Positions 22,306-34,158 of a stretch of 64,000 nt of DNA are shown here, piece after piece (position 1 is the stretch's first letter; each line of letters opens with the position of its first letter). The stretch spans positions 124,001 to 188,000 of the forward strand of contig NZ_JACGXL010000007.1 in assembly GCF_014138265.1 (NCBI RefSeq), written 5' to 3'. The notes beneath the pieces were generated by a model that did not search any database, was not told the DNA's origin, and was given only the letters and a program-made list of their open reading frames with translations. Source of the stretch: Dokdonella fugitiva (lineage in GTDB: Bacteria; Pseudomonadota; Gammaproteobacteria; Xanthomonadales; Rhodanobacteraceae). The translations under genes and the position numbers were made by a program.

Positions 22306-23544
22306 CTACGCCACGCGCCGCGCGGCGTTGCGCGCGGTGCGCGCGAGCTCGCGCTCGATGCGCGCGAGCGCGTCGGCAAGCACGGCGGGTTCGGGCAGCA
22401 GGGTGAGGCGGAAGTGGTTGCGCGCGGCGATGTTGAAGCTCGATCCGGGCACGAGGATGATCTGTTCGTGCTCGAGCAGGTCGAGCGCGAACGTGGCGTC
22501 TTCGAAGCCGGGCAGGCGCTCGGGGTCGACGCCCGGGAACGCGTACAGCGCGCCGTGCGGCGCGACCATGCGCAGGAATTCGCTGCGTTCGACCGCGTCC
22601 ACCACCGCCGCGCGCGCCGCGTGCAGGCGGCCGCCCGGGCGCGTGAGCGCGCCGATCTCGTTCGGTCCCTCGAGCGCGGGCTTGATCGCCCACTGCGCGG
22701 TCACGTTGCTGCACAGGCGCAAGCTTGCGAGCAGGTCGAGTGCGCGCACGAGGTCGTGCACGCGTCGCTCGGTGCCGGTCACCGAGAGCCAGCCGACGCG
22801 GTAGCCGCAGGCGAGGTGCACCTTCGACAGGCCGCCGTAACTGATGCACGGCGTCTCGCCCGCGAGCGGCGCGAGCGGCGTGAACGCGGCGCCGTCGTAG
22901 AGCACGCTGTCGTAGATCTCGTCGCAGAGCAGGACGAGGCCGTGGCGTCGCGCGACGTCGACGAGCGCGACGAGCAACTCGCGCGGATATACCGCGCCGG
23001 TCGGGTTGTTCGGGTTGATGATCACGAGCGCGCGCGTGCGCGGAGTGACCATCGCTTCGATCTCGGCCGGATCGGGCAGGTGCGCGCGTTCGGGCGGGCA
23101 CGGGTAGTGCAGCGGCACGCCTCCGTTGAGGCGCGTCGCAGCGGTCCACAGCGGGTAGTCCGGCGCGGGCACCAGCACTTCGTCGCCGGCGTCGAGCAGT
23201 GCGCGCAGGCTGAGATCGATGAGTTCGCTCACGCCATTGCCGATGAACACGTGTTCGGCACGCGCTTGCGCACCGTTGCGGCGGTGCTGCGCGGCGACCG
23301 CCTCGCGCGCCTCGAGCAGGCCTTGCTGGTGGCAGTACGCCTCGCTCTTCGGCAGGGCGGTCGCGATCGCGTCGCGCAGGTGCTGCGGCACGCGGAAGCC
23401 GAACAGGCCGGGATTGCCGATGTTGAGGCGCAGGATCGCCTTGCCCTCGGCCTCCAGTTCGTGCGCGCGCCGGCTGAGCGGCCCGCGGATGTCGTAGCGC
23501 ACGTCCTCGAGGCGACGGCTGGTCGCGACCGTTGGATGCTGCAT
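22306..23544 (-). CDS. alaA: AlaA-type pyridoxal phosphate aminotransferase (glutamate-pyruvate transaminase)
   Basis: The 412-residue fold-type I aminotransferase resembles E. coli AlaA throughout: RRLEDVRYDIRGPLSRRAHELE, LRLNIGNPGLFGF, VFIGNGVSELIDLSLRALL, PAPDYPLWTAATRL, VIINPNNPTGAVYPRELL and LCDEIYDSVLYD. The PLP lysine is in ISYGGLSKVHLACGYRVGW. AlaA makes alanine from pyruvate and glutamate in the cytosol. An additional region (HLACGYRVGW) differs from AlaA's K-T-Y-R-V-A-G-F-R, so the substrate range may be broader. ATG 23544 follows an AAGGGG ribosome-binding site. It is divergent from rsgA, with 249 bases between starts and no other gene in that interval. Confidence 0.87.
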   Translation of the reverse strand: MQHPTVATSRRLEDVRYDIRGPLSRRAHELEAEGKAILRLNIGNPGLFGFRVPQHLRDAIATALPKSEAYCHQQGLLEAREAVAAQHRRNGAQARAEHVFIGNGVSELIDLSLRALLDAGDEVLVPAPDYPLWTAATRLNGGVPLHYPCPPERAHLPDPAEIEAMVTPRTRALVIINPNNPTGAVYPRELLVALVDVARRHGLVLLCDEIYDSVLYDGAAFTPLAPLAGETPCISYGGLSKVHLACGYRVGWLSVTGTERRVHDLVRALDLLASLRLCSNVTAQWAIKPALEGPNEIGALTRPGGRLHAARAAVVDAVERSEFLRMVAPHGALYAFPGVDPERLPGFEDATFALDLLEHEQIILVPGSSFNIAARNHFRLTLLPEPAVLADALARIERELARTARNAARRVA

Positions 23545-23793
23545 GTCCCCTTCCCGGCATTGAACGTCGGCCGATCCTAGCAGCGCGATTGCTGCACCGC
23601 ACGCGAGGCGCGCGCAAATGGGCATTTGAGCGCGATTCCAGCCGCATCCGGCCTGCGCTGCACCGCAACCGGCCGCATACGCCGGTGAATGGCCGCGCGA
23701 CGGCGGCGCGGATCGGCCCGCGCGGCGACGACGATCCGCGCCGAGCGCACGAGGCGCGCGGGCTCCGGGCGGCACCTTGCTAGAATCCGGCCG
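23545..23793. promoter_or_regulatory. Divergent promoter region between alaA and rsgA
   Basis: No gene is supported in this interval. The only recognisable element is a tagaat at 23781-23786, eight bases before the rsgA ATG, which matches a -10 box. If used, it would give an almost leaderless rsgA transcript. No matching -35 is visible 17 bases upstream. Similar TAGAAT/TAAACT/TATAGT boxes lie upstream of other plus-strand genes in the window. Confidence 0.3.
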
Positions 23794-24867
23794 ATGCCGT
23801 CGATCACCGATCCCCACCAGCGCCTCGCCCGCATCGGCTGGCGTGCGCAGGCGCTGCCGGAGGGAACCGACCCCGCCGCGATCGCGCGCGTCGTCGCGCA
23901 GCATCGCGCCGGTTACCAGTTGCACGATGGCAACGACATGTTCAACGCGCAGCCCGCGGCGCGTTTCCTCAAGCGCGACCTCGATCCCACGGAGCGGCCT
24001 GCGGTCGGCGACTTCGTGCTCGTCGCCGCGGGTTCGCCGCCGACGATCGAGCGCGTGCTGCCGCGGCGCACCGAGCTCAAGCGCGGTGCCGCCGGCGAGA
24101 GCCACCAGCGCCAGCTCATCGCGGCCAACGTCGACGCGGTGTTCGTGCTGAGCGGGCTCGACCACGACTTCAATCCCGCGCGCATCGAGCGCTACCTGCT
24201 GCTGATCCAGGGCAGCGGCGCGACGCCCGTGCTCGTGCTCACCAAGGCCGACCGCACCGACGCGGTCGACGCCGTCGTCGACGACCTGCGCCGTCGCGTC
24301 CCCGGTGTGGACGTGCACGCGGTCAACGCGAAGTCGGCCGACAGCGTCGCGCCGCTGCTCGCCTACCTCGGGCCGGGTCACACCGCCGTGCTCGTCGGTT
24401 CCTCCGGCGCCGGCAAGTCGACCCTGACCAACACGCTGCTCGGCGAATCGCGCCAGGCGACCGGCGCCGTGCGCGAGCACGACAGCCGCGGCCGCCACAC
24501 GACGACGCATCGCGCGCTGATCCTGCTGCCGAGCGGCGGCTGCCTCATCGACACGCCGGGCATGCGCGAACTCAAGCTCACCGGCGAGGAACAGATCGAC
24601 CAGGGCCAGTTCGCCGACATCGACGAACTCGCGCAGTCGTGCCGCTTCGGCGATTGCGCGCACGCGAACGAACCCGGCTGCGCGGTGCGCGCCGCACTCG
24701 CCGACGGCCGGCTCGATCCGGATCGCTGGCGCAACTACCTGAAGCTCCGCGACGAGCTCGCCGCGACCGCCGACACGCTCGAGGCGCAGATGCGTCGCAA
24801 GGGCGAAGCGAAGGTGCTGACCAAGGCGCTCGGCAAACGGCTCAACGAGAAGTACGGGCGGCATTGA
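23794..24867 (+). CDS. rsgA: ribosome small-subunit-dependent GTPase A
   Basis: RsgA is a circularly permuted GTPase that helps mature the 30S subunit. The 357-residue protein has an N-terminal OB-fold (about 1-115). The GTPase motifs follow in permuted order: G4 LTKAD, G5-like NAKSADS, G1 GSSGAGKS at 202-209, G2 RGRHTTTHRAL and G3 DTPGM. The C-terminal zinc domain shows CRFGDCAHANEPGC (three Cys and one His). The ATG at 23794 gives the usual N-terminal length. The 3' end is followed by a large inverted repeat at 24887-24955 and a convergent gene. Expression is expected to be housekeeping. Confidence 0.95.
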   Translation: MPSITDPHQRLARIGWRAQALPEGTDPAAIARVVAQHRAGYQLHDGNDMFNAQPAARFLKRDLDPTERPAVGDFVLVAAGSPPTIERVLPRRTELKRGAAGESHQRQLIAANVDAVFVLSGLDHDFNPARIERYLLLIQGSGATPVLVLTKADRTDAVDAVVDDLRRRVPGVDVHAVNAKSADSVAPLLAYLGPGHTAVLVGSSGAGKSTLTNTLLGESRQATGAVREHDSRGRHTTTHRALILLPSGGCLIDTPGMRELKLTGEEQIDQGQFADIDELAQSCRFGDCAHANEPGCAVRAALADGRLDPDRWRNYLKLRDELAATADTLEAQMRRKGEAKVLTKALGKRLNEKYGRH

Positions 24868-24886
24868 GCCGCCGTGGCTCGTGTCG

Positions 24887-24955
24887 GAGCGCACCCCGTG
24901 CGCGACTCGCTTCGTTGCAGCTCGCCGCTCAACCGGTCGCGCACGGGGTGGGCTC
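24887..24955. terminator. Large inverted repeat between convergent rsgA and beta-helix gene
   Basis: Arms caccccgtgcgcgac (24892-24906) and gtcgcgcacggggtg (24936-24950) are perfect reverse complements. After one mismatch the pairing continues with gagc/gctc at 24887-24890 and 24952-24955. The 29-base centre is not itself repeated. The position between two convergent gene ends suggests a bidirectional transcription stop or mRNA 3'-end stabiliser, although no T-run is present. Confidence 0.6.
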
Positions 24956-24968
24956 CCGCGAAGGACGC

Positions 24969-27125
24969 CTATGGCACGGTCGTGCCATGCGCACGTACCA
25001 TGAACGCCGCCGGCAACACGACGTACTGCGGATCGTCGTTGCGCGCGCCGAACGGCGCGGCAGCGAGGTCGTCGATCGTCGCGGCGATGTCGGGCGCGTA
25101 GAAGAACCAGGAGTCGTGCCCCGACGCGCCGGTGTCGGCGCGCGCGGGGCGGTCGGCGCCGCCGTCGAGCTTCGCGCTCGCGCCGACGAAGAAGCCGCCG
25201 TGCACGAACGTCGGCGGGACGTCGACCTCGAAGAACGTGTCGTTGAACACGTTCGGCGTGCCGCTCGTGCTCGCGACGACGTGCGCGTTGCGCGGGTCGC
25301 CATCGGCATCGTCGTCCTCGAGCAGCCAGAACGTGACCGGTCCGTTCGCGAGCGACGGGAACGTCGGGCCGAACGCGACCGAGATGCGCGTGACGACTTC
25401 GCCGCCGGGCGCCGCGAGGAAATAGTTGCCCCACAGCATGTCCGGATCGAACGTCGACGGCGGCCCCTGGTTGGTGTCGCCGTCGCCGTCGTCGTAGGCG
25501 TGCTCGACGGCTGCCGGTTCGATCGCGCCGTCGAAGCCATCCTCGAACACGGTGTCGCTGATCGCCTGTTGCGTCTCGAACGCGCCGATGTCGGCCGCCG
25601 CGCCGGATACGCGCGCGAAGCCCGTGCCGCGCTGGTCGAACGCGAGCGCGTCGTCGTTGCTGCCGGCGTCGCGGGCGGGACTCGTCGCCGACAACGCGTG
25701 CGTGCGCGTCGGGCCGCCGTTCCAGGCGAGCGGGAACAGCTGCGGGTCGTCGGCGATCGTGTCCGCGGGCAAACTGATCGCCGCATCCGCTGCGGCGACG
25801 AGCGCATGCGATCCGCTCACGGCCAGCGTGCCGTCGGCACCGAGGTCGGCCGCGAACGCGGGCGACGGGCCGGTCGTGTTCGCGGCGACGATCGAACTGC
25901 GCAGGTCGAGCGTGCCTTCGGCGTCGTAGATGCCGGCGAGGCGGAACATCACGCCACCGCCGCCGGCAGCGGCGGTGTTGAACGCGACCGTGCTGTTGGC
26001 GAGCACGAGCGGGCGCGCGCTCGCGATGCCGCCGCCGCGCGCAGCGGTATTGGCGGAGAACGTGCTGTCGTGGACGACGAGCTTCGTGTCCTGCGGCGGC
26101 GGCGGATCGCCGTAGACGCTGAACACCGACTTGTAGACGCCGCCGCCGTCGCCGTCGGCGGTGTTGCCGTCGATCGTCGATCCGGCGATCGTCGCGACGC
26201 CGCGCACGTACGCGCCGCCGCCGTTCGCGTCCTCGTCGCCCTGCGTCGCCTCGATCGTGTTGCCGGAGATCGTGCTGTCGACCAGCGACAGTTCCCCGCG
26301 CGAATACAGCCCGCCGCCGACCGTCGCGTAGCCGTCGTAGGAAGCGTACGGCGCCACGACCGCGTTGCCGGAGATCGTGCTGCGCACGAGCGTCGCGCCG
26401 TCGCTCGCGTAGGCGCCGCCGCCGGCGCCGGTGCCGTGCGCGCCGGTCGCGGTCAGCGTCGAGTCGGTGATGCGGCTGTCGGTCATGACCAGGGTCGTCA
26501 CGTCGACCGCGCCGCCGAACACGAGCTGGTAGGTGCCGCTCGCATGGCAGTTCGTCACGGTGACTCGATTCAGCGCGAGCGTGCCGCCGAACCCTTCGAT
26601 GCACGCGGCGAGGCTGCCGGCGTAGCTGCCGTTGGCGATCGTGAGGTCGTTCGCGGTGAACGTGCCCTTGTCGCTGGAGAAGCCGCCGATCACGAGCGCC
26701 TGCGACTGGCCGCCGGCATCGATCGTGAGCGCGTCGCGGCCGGGGCCCTGCAGTGTCACGTCGTAGAGGTGGTGGTCGCCGAGCACGCTCGTGTCGAGCG
26801 CACCCTGGGTCAGGGTGATCGTGCTGCAGGTGAGCGCGGAAAGATCGACGACGTCGCCTTCGGCGGCGCCCGCGAGCACGCTGCGCAGGCTGCCCGCTCT
26901 GCCGTCGTCGAGGCAGCTCGTCACCGGCAAGGTCGCGCCGCGCGGCGCCGTGGCGGCGCGTGGCGCATGCGTGCGCGGCGGCTGCCGACGCGCCTCGAGG
27001 CGCAACGCGTAGCGCGGCGACGCATGCGCGCCGGGTGCGGCCGGCACGGCGGCCTCGGCGGCGAATGCGCAGGCGAGCGCGGCGGCGAGTGGGACGGGAT
27101 GGAATACGCGAAGGCGTCGGGGCAT
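24969..27125 (-). CDS. large secreted right-handed beta-helix protein with internal FEDGFD motif
   Basis: The 718-residue protein has a signal peptide (about residues 1-26) and a linker with basic patches. A parallel beta-helix region (about 70-520) follows, built of repeats such as DSTISGNTI, STIDGNTADGDGGGVY and DSTFSANTAARGGGIAS, the polymorphic outer-membrane/choice-of-anchor Q style found in pectate-lyase-like folds. It ends with DIGAFETQQ. Then comes VFEDGFDG (F527-G533) and a separate C-terminal beta domain (about 550-718) with WGNYFLAAPGGEVVTRISVAFGPTF and HDSWFFYAPD, which looks like a secreted beta-sandwich. Such proteins are adhesins or polysaccharide-acting surface proteins; no catalytic residues are recognisable. 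It is divergent from the DUF1704 gene with about 100 bases between starts. Confidence 0.8.
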   Translation of the reverse strand: MPRRLRVFHPVPLAAALACAFAAEAAVPAAPGAHASPRYALRLEARRQPPRTHAPRAATAPRGATLPVTSCLDDGRAGSLRSVLAGAAEGDVVDLSALTCSTITLTQGALDTSVLGDHHLYDVTLQGPGRDALTIDAGGQSQALVIGGFSSDKGTFTANDLTIANGSYAGSLAACIEGFGGTLALNRVTVTNCHASGTYQLVFGGAVDVTTLVMTDSRITDSTLTATGAHGTGAGGGAYASDGATLVRSTISGNAVVAPYASYDGYATVGGGLYSRGELSLVDSTISGNTIEATQGDEDANGGGAYVRGVATIAGSTIDGNTADGDGGGVYKSVFSVYGDPPPPQDTKLVVHDSTFSANTAARGGGIASARPLVLANSTVAFNTAAAGGGGVMFRLAGIYDAEGTLDLRSSIVAANTTGPSPAFAADLGADGTLAVSGSHALVAAADAAISLPADTIADDPQLFPLAWNGGPTRTHALSATSPARDAGSNDDALAFDQRGTGFARVSGAAADIGAFETQQAISDTVFEDGFDGAIEPAAVEHAYDDGDGDTNQGPPSTFDPDMLWGNYFLAAPGGEVVTRISVAFGPTFPSLANGPVTFWLLEDDDADGDPRNAHVVASTSGTPNVFNDTFFEVDVPPTFVHGGFFVGASAKLDGGADRPARADTGASGHDSWFFYAPDIAATIDDLAAAPFGARNDDPQYVVLPAAFMVRAHGTTVP

Positions 27126-27224
27126 GTCGATCTCCGGATGTCGTGTCGCAAAGCATCCCCCGCCCCGTCGTCCATCCTAGCAGGCGGTCTGCTAAGGTTG
27201 GCCTGAACGACCGCACGGGTGGAC

Positions 27225-28481
27225 ATGGCTGCGAGCGCTGCGGATCTCCATGCGACGCTGGATGCGCGCCTCGTCGAGGCGACGCGCGGCATCCGCCTGC
27301 TCGACTCGGTGAGCTGGCCGGCGTCGATCGAGCTCGGTTTCATCGCGGCGTGGAAGGCCGGGCGCGCGAAACTCCCCGACGTGACCTATCCGCGCCTCGA
27401 CTTCGGCGACACGCGCGCGAAGCTCGACGCGATTTCCGGCGCGGCCGATCCCGCGCATCCGATCGGCGACTACATCCGGCGCACGGCCGAGTCGTGGCGC
27501 GTCGCGACCGACCTGCTCGAGGCGATGGGCACGCCCGCGATCACCGCGCATTCGGCCAAGCTGTACGGCCTGCCCGGCGACCGCGTGCCCGGCGCGACGC
27601 TCACCAACGTCGACGCCGCGCGCCACTTCATCGCGATCGCCGACGAGTACAACAGCGGTGCGCCGCTCGACGAGATCGAGACGCAGATCCCGGCCGAACT
27701 GCTGCGCATCGAGCTCAAGCAGCGCCTCGACGGCTTCTTCGGCGTCGACGCGATCCGCGTCGAAGTCGATCCGGATCTCATCGCCAAGGCGGCCGCGGGC
27801 GCGACGCGCATCCGCCTGCGTTCGGCGACGACGTTCTCCAACTACGACCGCGACCAGTTGCTCGCGCACGAGGCGTTCGTGCACTCGTTGACCGCGCTGA
27901 ACGGACGCGCGCAACCGAACCTGAAGTCGCTCGCGCGCTCGTCGCCGCGCATCACGGCGACGCAGGAAGGCCTCGCCGTGTTCGCCGAACTGATGTCGGG
28001 CTCGATCGACATCGCGCGCATGAAGCGCATCAGCCTGCGCATCGTCGGCATCGACATGGCGATCCGCGGCGCCGACTTCATCGAGGTGTTCCGCTTCTTC
28101 ATGGACGCGGGGCAGAGCGACACCGACAGCTTCACCTCGGCGCAGCGCGTGTTCCGCGGCGCGCCGGTCGGCGGCGGTGCCGCGTTCACCAAGGACGCGG
28201 TCTACCTGCGCGGCCTGCTGTCGGTGCACACGTTCTTCCGCTGGGCGCTGAAGAACCAGCGCATGGCGCTGTGCCGCAACCTGTTCGCCGGCAAGTGCGC
28301 GCTGCACGACGTGATCGCGCTGGAGCCTTATTTCGACAACGGCTACATCGCGCAGCCGCGCTACCTGCCGCCGTGGGTGCAGCATGCGCACGGGCTCGCC
28401 GGCATGCTCGCGTTCTCGCTGTTCGCCAACCGCATCCGGCTCGACCGCGTCGAGGCCGAAGACCTCGTGCTCGGCCTCTGA
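27225..28481 (+). CDS. DUF1704 (QEGLA-motif) protein of the MATCAP-type metallopeptidase family
   Basis: The 418-residue protein is the bacterial DUF1704 family, often named flavohemoglobin expression-modulating QEGLA motif protein. It carries the zinc motif HEAFVH (His215, Glu216, His220), an HExxxH pattern, and the ITATQEGLAVFAELM block (Gln247, Glu248) that supplies the third metal ligand. Those two motifs define MATCAP enzymes, the eukaryotic tyrosine carboxypeptidases that trim tubulin, so a carboxypeptidase activity is plausible. The bacterial substrate is unknown. The C-terminal half is helical, with RGLLSVHTFFRWALKNQR and YLPPWVQHAHGLAGMLAFSLF. ATG 27225 is preferred to a GTG two codons upstream. 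An exported amidohydrolase gene starts 46 bases downstream on the same strand. Confidence 0.85.
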   Translation: MAASAADLHATLDARLVEATRGIRLLDSVSWPASIELGFIAAWKAGRAKLPDVTYPRLDFGDTRAKLDAISGAADPAHPIGDYIRRTAESWRVATDLLEAMGTPAITAHSAKLYGLPGDRVPGATLTNVDAARHFIAIADEYNSGAPLDEIETQIPAELLRIELKQRLDGFFGVDAIRVEVDPDLIAKAAAGATRIRLRSATTFSNYDRDQLLAHEAFVHSLTALNGRAQPNLKSLARSSPRITATQEGLAVFAELMSGSIDIARMKRISLRIVGIDMAIRGADFIEVFRFFMDAGQSDTDSFTSAQRVFRGAPVGGGAAFTKDAVYLRGLLSVHTFFRWALKNQRMALCRNLFAGKCALHDVIALEPYFDNGYIAQPRYLPPWVQHAHGLAGMLAFSLFANRIRLDRVEAEDLVLGL

Positions 28482-28527
28482 GCGCATCCGTCCATCGTTC
28501 GCACACGTCCACTCCGAGGATCCCGTC

Positions 28528-29838
<1,311 letters not shown>

Positions 29839-29968
29839 GCGCGGGCAGCGAGGTCGCCCGATCGCCGCGTCGGCGCCGCTGCGGCGGCGGTCGGGCGTGT
29901 GCGCGATGCTATAGTCCGGCGACCGCATCCAGCCATCGCCGCGGCCGTGCCGCGTGCCTACCGACCCC
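29839..29968 (+). promoter_or_regulatory. Upstream region of maeB with a candidate -10 box
   Basis: No gene is supported here. The candidate -10 element is tatagt at 29907-29912, inside gatgctatagtccgg, about 57 bases before the maeB ATG. The same gctatagt string occurs upstream of bfr at 49071-49077, which supports use as a promoter core. No clear -35 sequence accompanies it. Confidence 0.35.
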
Positions 29969-32263
<2,295 letters not shown>

Positions 32264-32328
32264 CCCGTGGCCCCGCACGCCGCATTCCCGCGTGGATACG
32301 CGTGGGTGCGGCGAAAGGGCGACGGATC

Positions 32329-33417
32329 ATGGCGGGCAGAAGACGCGGCAGCGACCGATGGGCGGCACGGCTCGGTGCGTGCGCGGCGCTCGCGGGCGCA
32401 TCGTCGTCGGCCGACGCGCTCGTCCGCTGCGTGGACACGCCCGCGCAGTTGCAGTCCGCGCTCACGGCAGCAGCGGCGAGCAGCGCCGACGACGCGATCC
32501 ACGTGGTCGCCGGCGTCTACGCGGCGACCTCGGCGGACGGCTTCTTCGCCGAGCTCGACGCGCCCGGGGACCTCGACATCAGCGGCGGCTGGTATCCCGG
32601 TTGCGTCGCGCGCGTGCGCGGCGCGCGCAGCACGATCGACGGGCAGGGGCTGCGGCCGGGCATGGTCATCCTCGGCAGTTTCACGTCCGTCGGCCACCTG
32701 TCGATCAGCCACTTCGATTTCGTCGACGGCCTCAGCAACGATGCCTACGCCGGCGGCCTGACCGCGAATCCGTACCTGTCGACGAACCTCGACGTCACGA
32801 TCGAAGCGAATCGCTTCGTCGGCAATGAGGCGGTCGACAACGTCGACGGCGGTGGCGGTGGACTGCGCGCGGTCGCCGACGGCACGCTCGCGATCCGCAA
32901 CAACGTGTTCGTCGGCAACCACGCGCGCAACTGGGGCGGCGCCGCGCTGCTGCATTGCGAAGGACTGCTCGCGCGCATCGTCGGCAACACGGTGACCGGC
33001 AACGAGGCGTCGACCGGCGCCGCGACGAGCGCGTCGGGCCTGCGCGTGGGTGGCGACTGCCTCACCGAGGTCGCCGACAACATCCTGTGGGGCAACGCCG
33101 GGCTCGATCTCGCGCTGTTCGTCGAAGGCGCGCGGCTCTACCACAACGACCTCGCCGACCTCGGCGGCGACGAGCAGCCGGCGGCGCGCGTCGGCGACGT
33201 GCTCGTGAATCCGCAGTTCGTGTCGAGCACGAACCTGCGCCTGCGTCGCACCTCGCCGCTGATCGACGCCGGTTACGACACGCCGATCGACGGCTTGTCC
33301 GCGTTCGACGCCGACGACGGCCCGCGTGTGGCCGGACCGCACGTCGACATCGGCGCGTACGAACTCGACCGTCTGTTCGACGACGGCTTCGATCCGCCGT
33401 TCGGCCCCGCGTCCTGA
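32329..33417 (+). CDS. secreted beta-helix protein with C-terminal FDDGFD motif
   Basis: The 362-residue protein has a signal-peptide-like N-terminus (LGACAALAGASSSADA). Right-handed beta-helix turns follow, for example VTIEANRFVGNEAVDNVDGGGGGLRAV, LAIRNNVFVGNHARNWGGAALLHC and ARIVGNTVTGNEASTGAATSASGLRV. The fold ends with SPLIDAGYDTPIDG and VDIGAYELD, a pattern typical of choice-of-anchor Q proteins. The last 13 residues contain FDDGFD (F350-D355), as in the beta-helix protein at 24969-27125 and the chitinase-like protein at 39694-40866. No catalytic motif is seen, so it may be a surface protein or polysaccharide binder. It is convergent with the six-gene minus-strand locus that ends at 33462. 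Confidence 0.75.
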   Translation: MAGRRRGSDRWAARLGACAALAGASSSADALVRCVDTPAQLQSALTAAAASSADDAIHVVAGVYAATSADGFFAELDAPGDLDISGGWYPGCVARVRGARSTIDGQGLRPGMVILGSFTSVGHLSISHFDFVDGLSNDAYAGGLTANPYLSTNLDVTIEANRFVGNEAVDNVDGGGGGLRAVADGTLAIRNNVFVGNHARNWGGAALLHCEGLLARIVGNTVTGNEASTGAATSASGLRVGGDCLTEVADNILWGNAGLDLALFVEGARLYHNDLADLGGDEQPAARVGDVLVNPQFVSSTNLRLRRTSPLIDAGYDTPIDGLSAFDADDGPRVAGPHVDIGAYELDRLFDDGFDPPFGPAS

Positions 33418-33461
33418 GCCGCCGCGCGCCGCGCGAAGACCCGAGCGCGCGACGCACGACC

Positions 33462-34127
33462 TCAGCGGCAGCGCCCGCGCGATCCCTGCGCGCAGACGTG
33501 GCCGTCGATCCATGTCGCGCCGTCGAACGTCGCGCCCTCGAGGTCGGCATTGTCGAGCGCGGCGCCGCGCAGGTTAGCGCCGTCGAGGCGCGCGCCGTTC
33601 AGGCTCGCGTTGACGAAGTCGGCGCCGGCGAGGTCGGCGCGACTGAAATCCGCGTCGCTGAGGTCGGAGTTCGTGAAGGCGACGCCGCCGAGGCTCGCGC
33701 CGGCGAAGCGGCGGCCCTTGAGATCGGCGTTGACGTAGCTCTCGCCGCCGGCGCGCGTGGCGCTGCCCGCCGTCGTGCTGCCGTTGCGCGTGACCACGGT
33801 TTCGCCGTGCGCGACCTGCGTGTCGTCGCCGAACGACTGCTCGGACACCGCGCCCGCGCCTTCGGCCTGGTTGATCACGGTGCCTTCGACGCGGGTCGAC
33901 GAATGACGGTCGCCGCTCGTGCGGGTGCTTGTCCTCGTGTGCGTCGTCGTGCGTTCGGGCGCGGCGCCGCTTTCGACGCGCGCGCTGCCGTCGGTCCCGG
34001 CCTCGATCGAAGCGTCGCCGGCTTCGATGCGCGCGCCGTCGCCGTCGACTTCGATCGATTGCGCCGAGGCGACCGCGGGCGGGGCGAGTGCGAGGGCGAG
34101 GGCGAGGATGAGCGGGATGCGGCGCAT
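33462..34127 (-). CDS. exported pentapeptide-repeat protein (last gene of the putative fibre-export locus)
   Basis: The 221-residue protein has a signal peptide (about residues 1-23, ending VASAQ). A low-complexity region follows with runs of Thr, Ser, Asp and Gly (about 25-125) such as ERTTTHTRTSTRTSGDRHSS. The C-terminal pentapeptide-repeat beta-helix (about 135-208) has the A-x-L/F-x-x pattern, for example SDADFSRADLAGADFVNASL and NGARLDGANLRGAALDNADL. It ends with two cysteines (VCAQGSRGRCR) that could pair. Pentapeptide helices serve as protein interaction modules; an enzymatic role is not evident. ATG 34127 has AGGAGGT upstream. It begins 31 bases after the Sel1-repeat gene stop, on the same strand, consistent with one transcript. 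Confidence 0.8.
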   Translation of the reverse strand: MRRIPLILALALALAPPAVASAQSIEVDGDGARIEAGDASIEAGTDGSARVESGAAPERTTTHTRTSTRTSGDRHSSTRVEGTVINQAEGAGAVSEQSFGDDTQVAHGETVVTRNGSTTAGSATRAGGESYVNADLKGRRFAGASLGGVAFTNSDLSDADFSRADLAGADFVNASLNGARLDGANLRGAALDNADLEGATFDGATWIDGHVCAQGSRGRCR

Positions 34128-34158
34128 GGAAACCTCCTGGTCGTGCGGGTGGTGCGGA

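Noticed and set aside
22306-27216. A minus-strand open frame of 1636 codons
   Set aside because: Only its last 412 codons (22306-23544) encode a recognisable aminotransferase. The rest crosses rsgA and overlaps the beta-helix gene in a different frame, with low-complexity Arg/Ala sequence.
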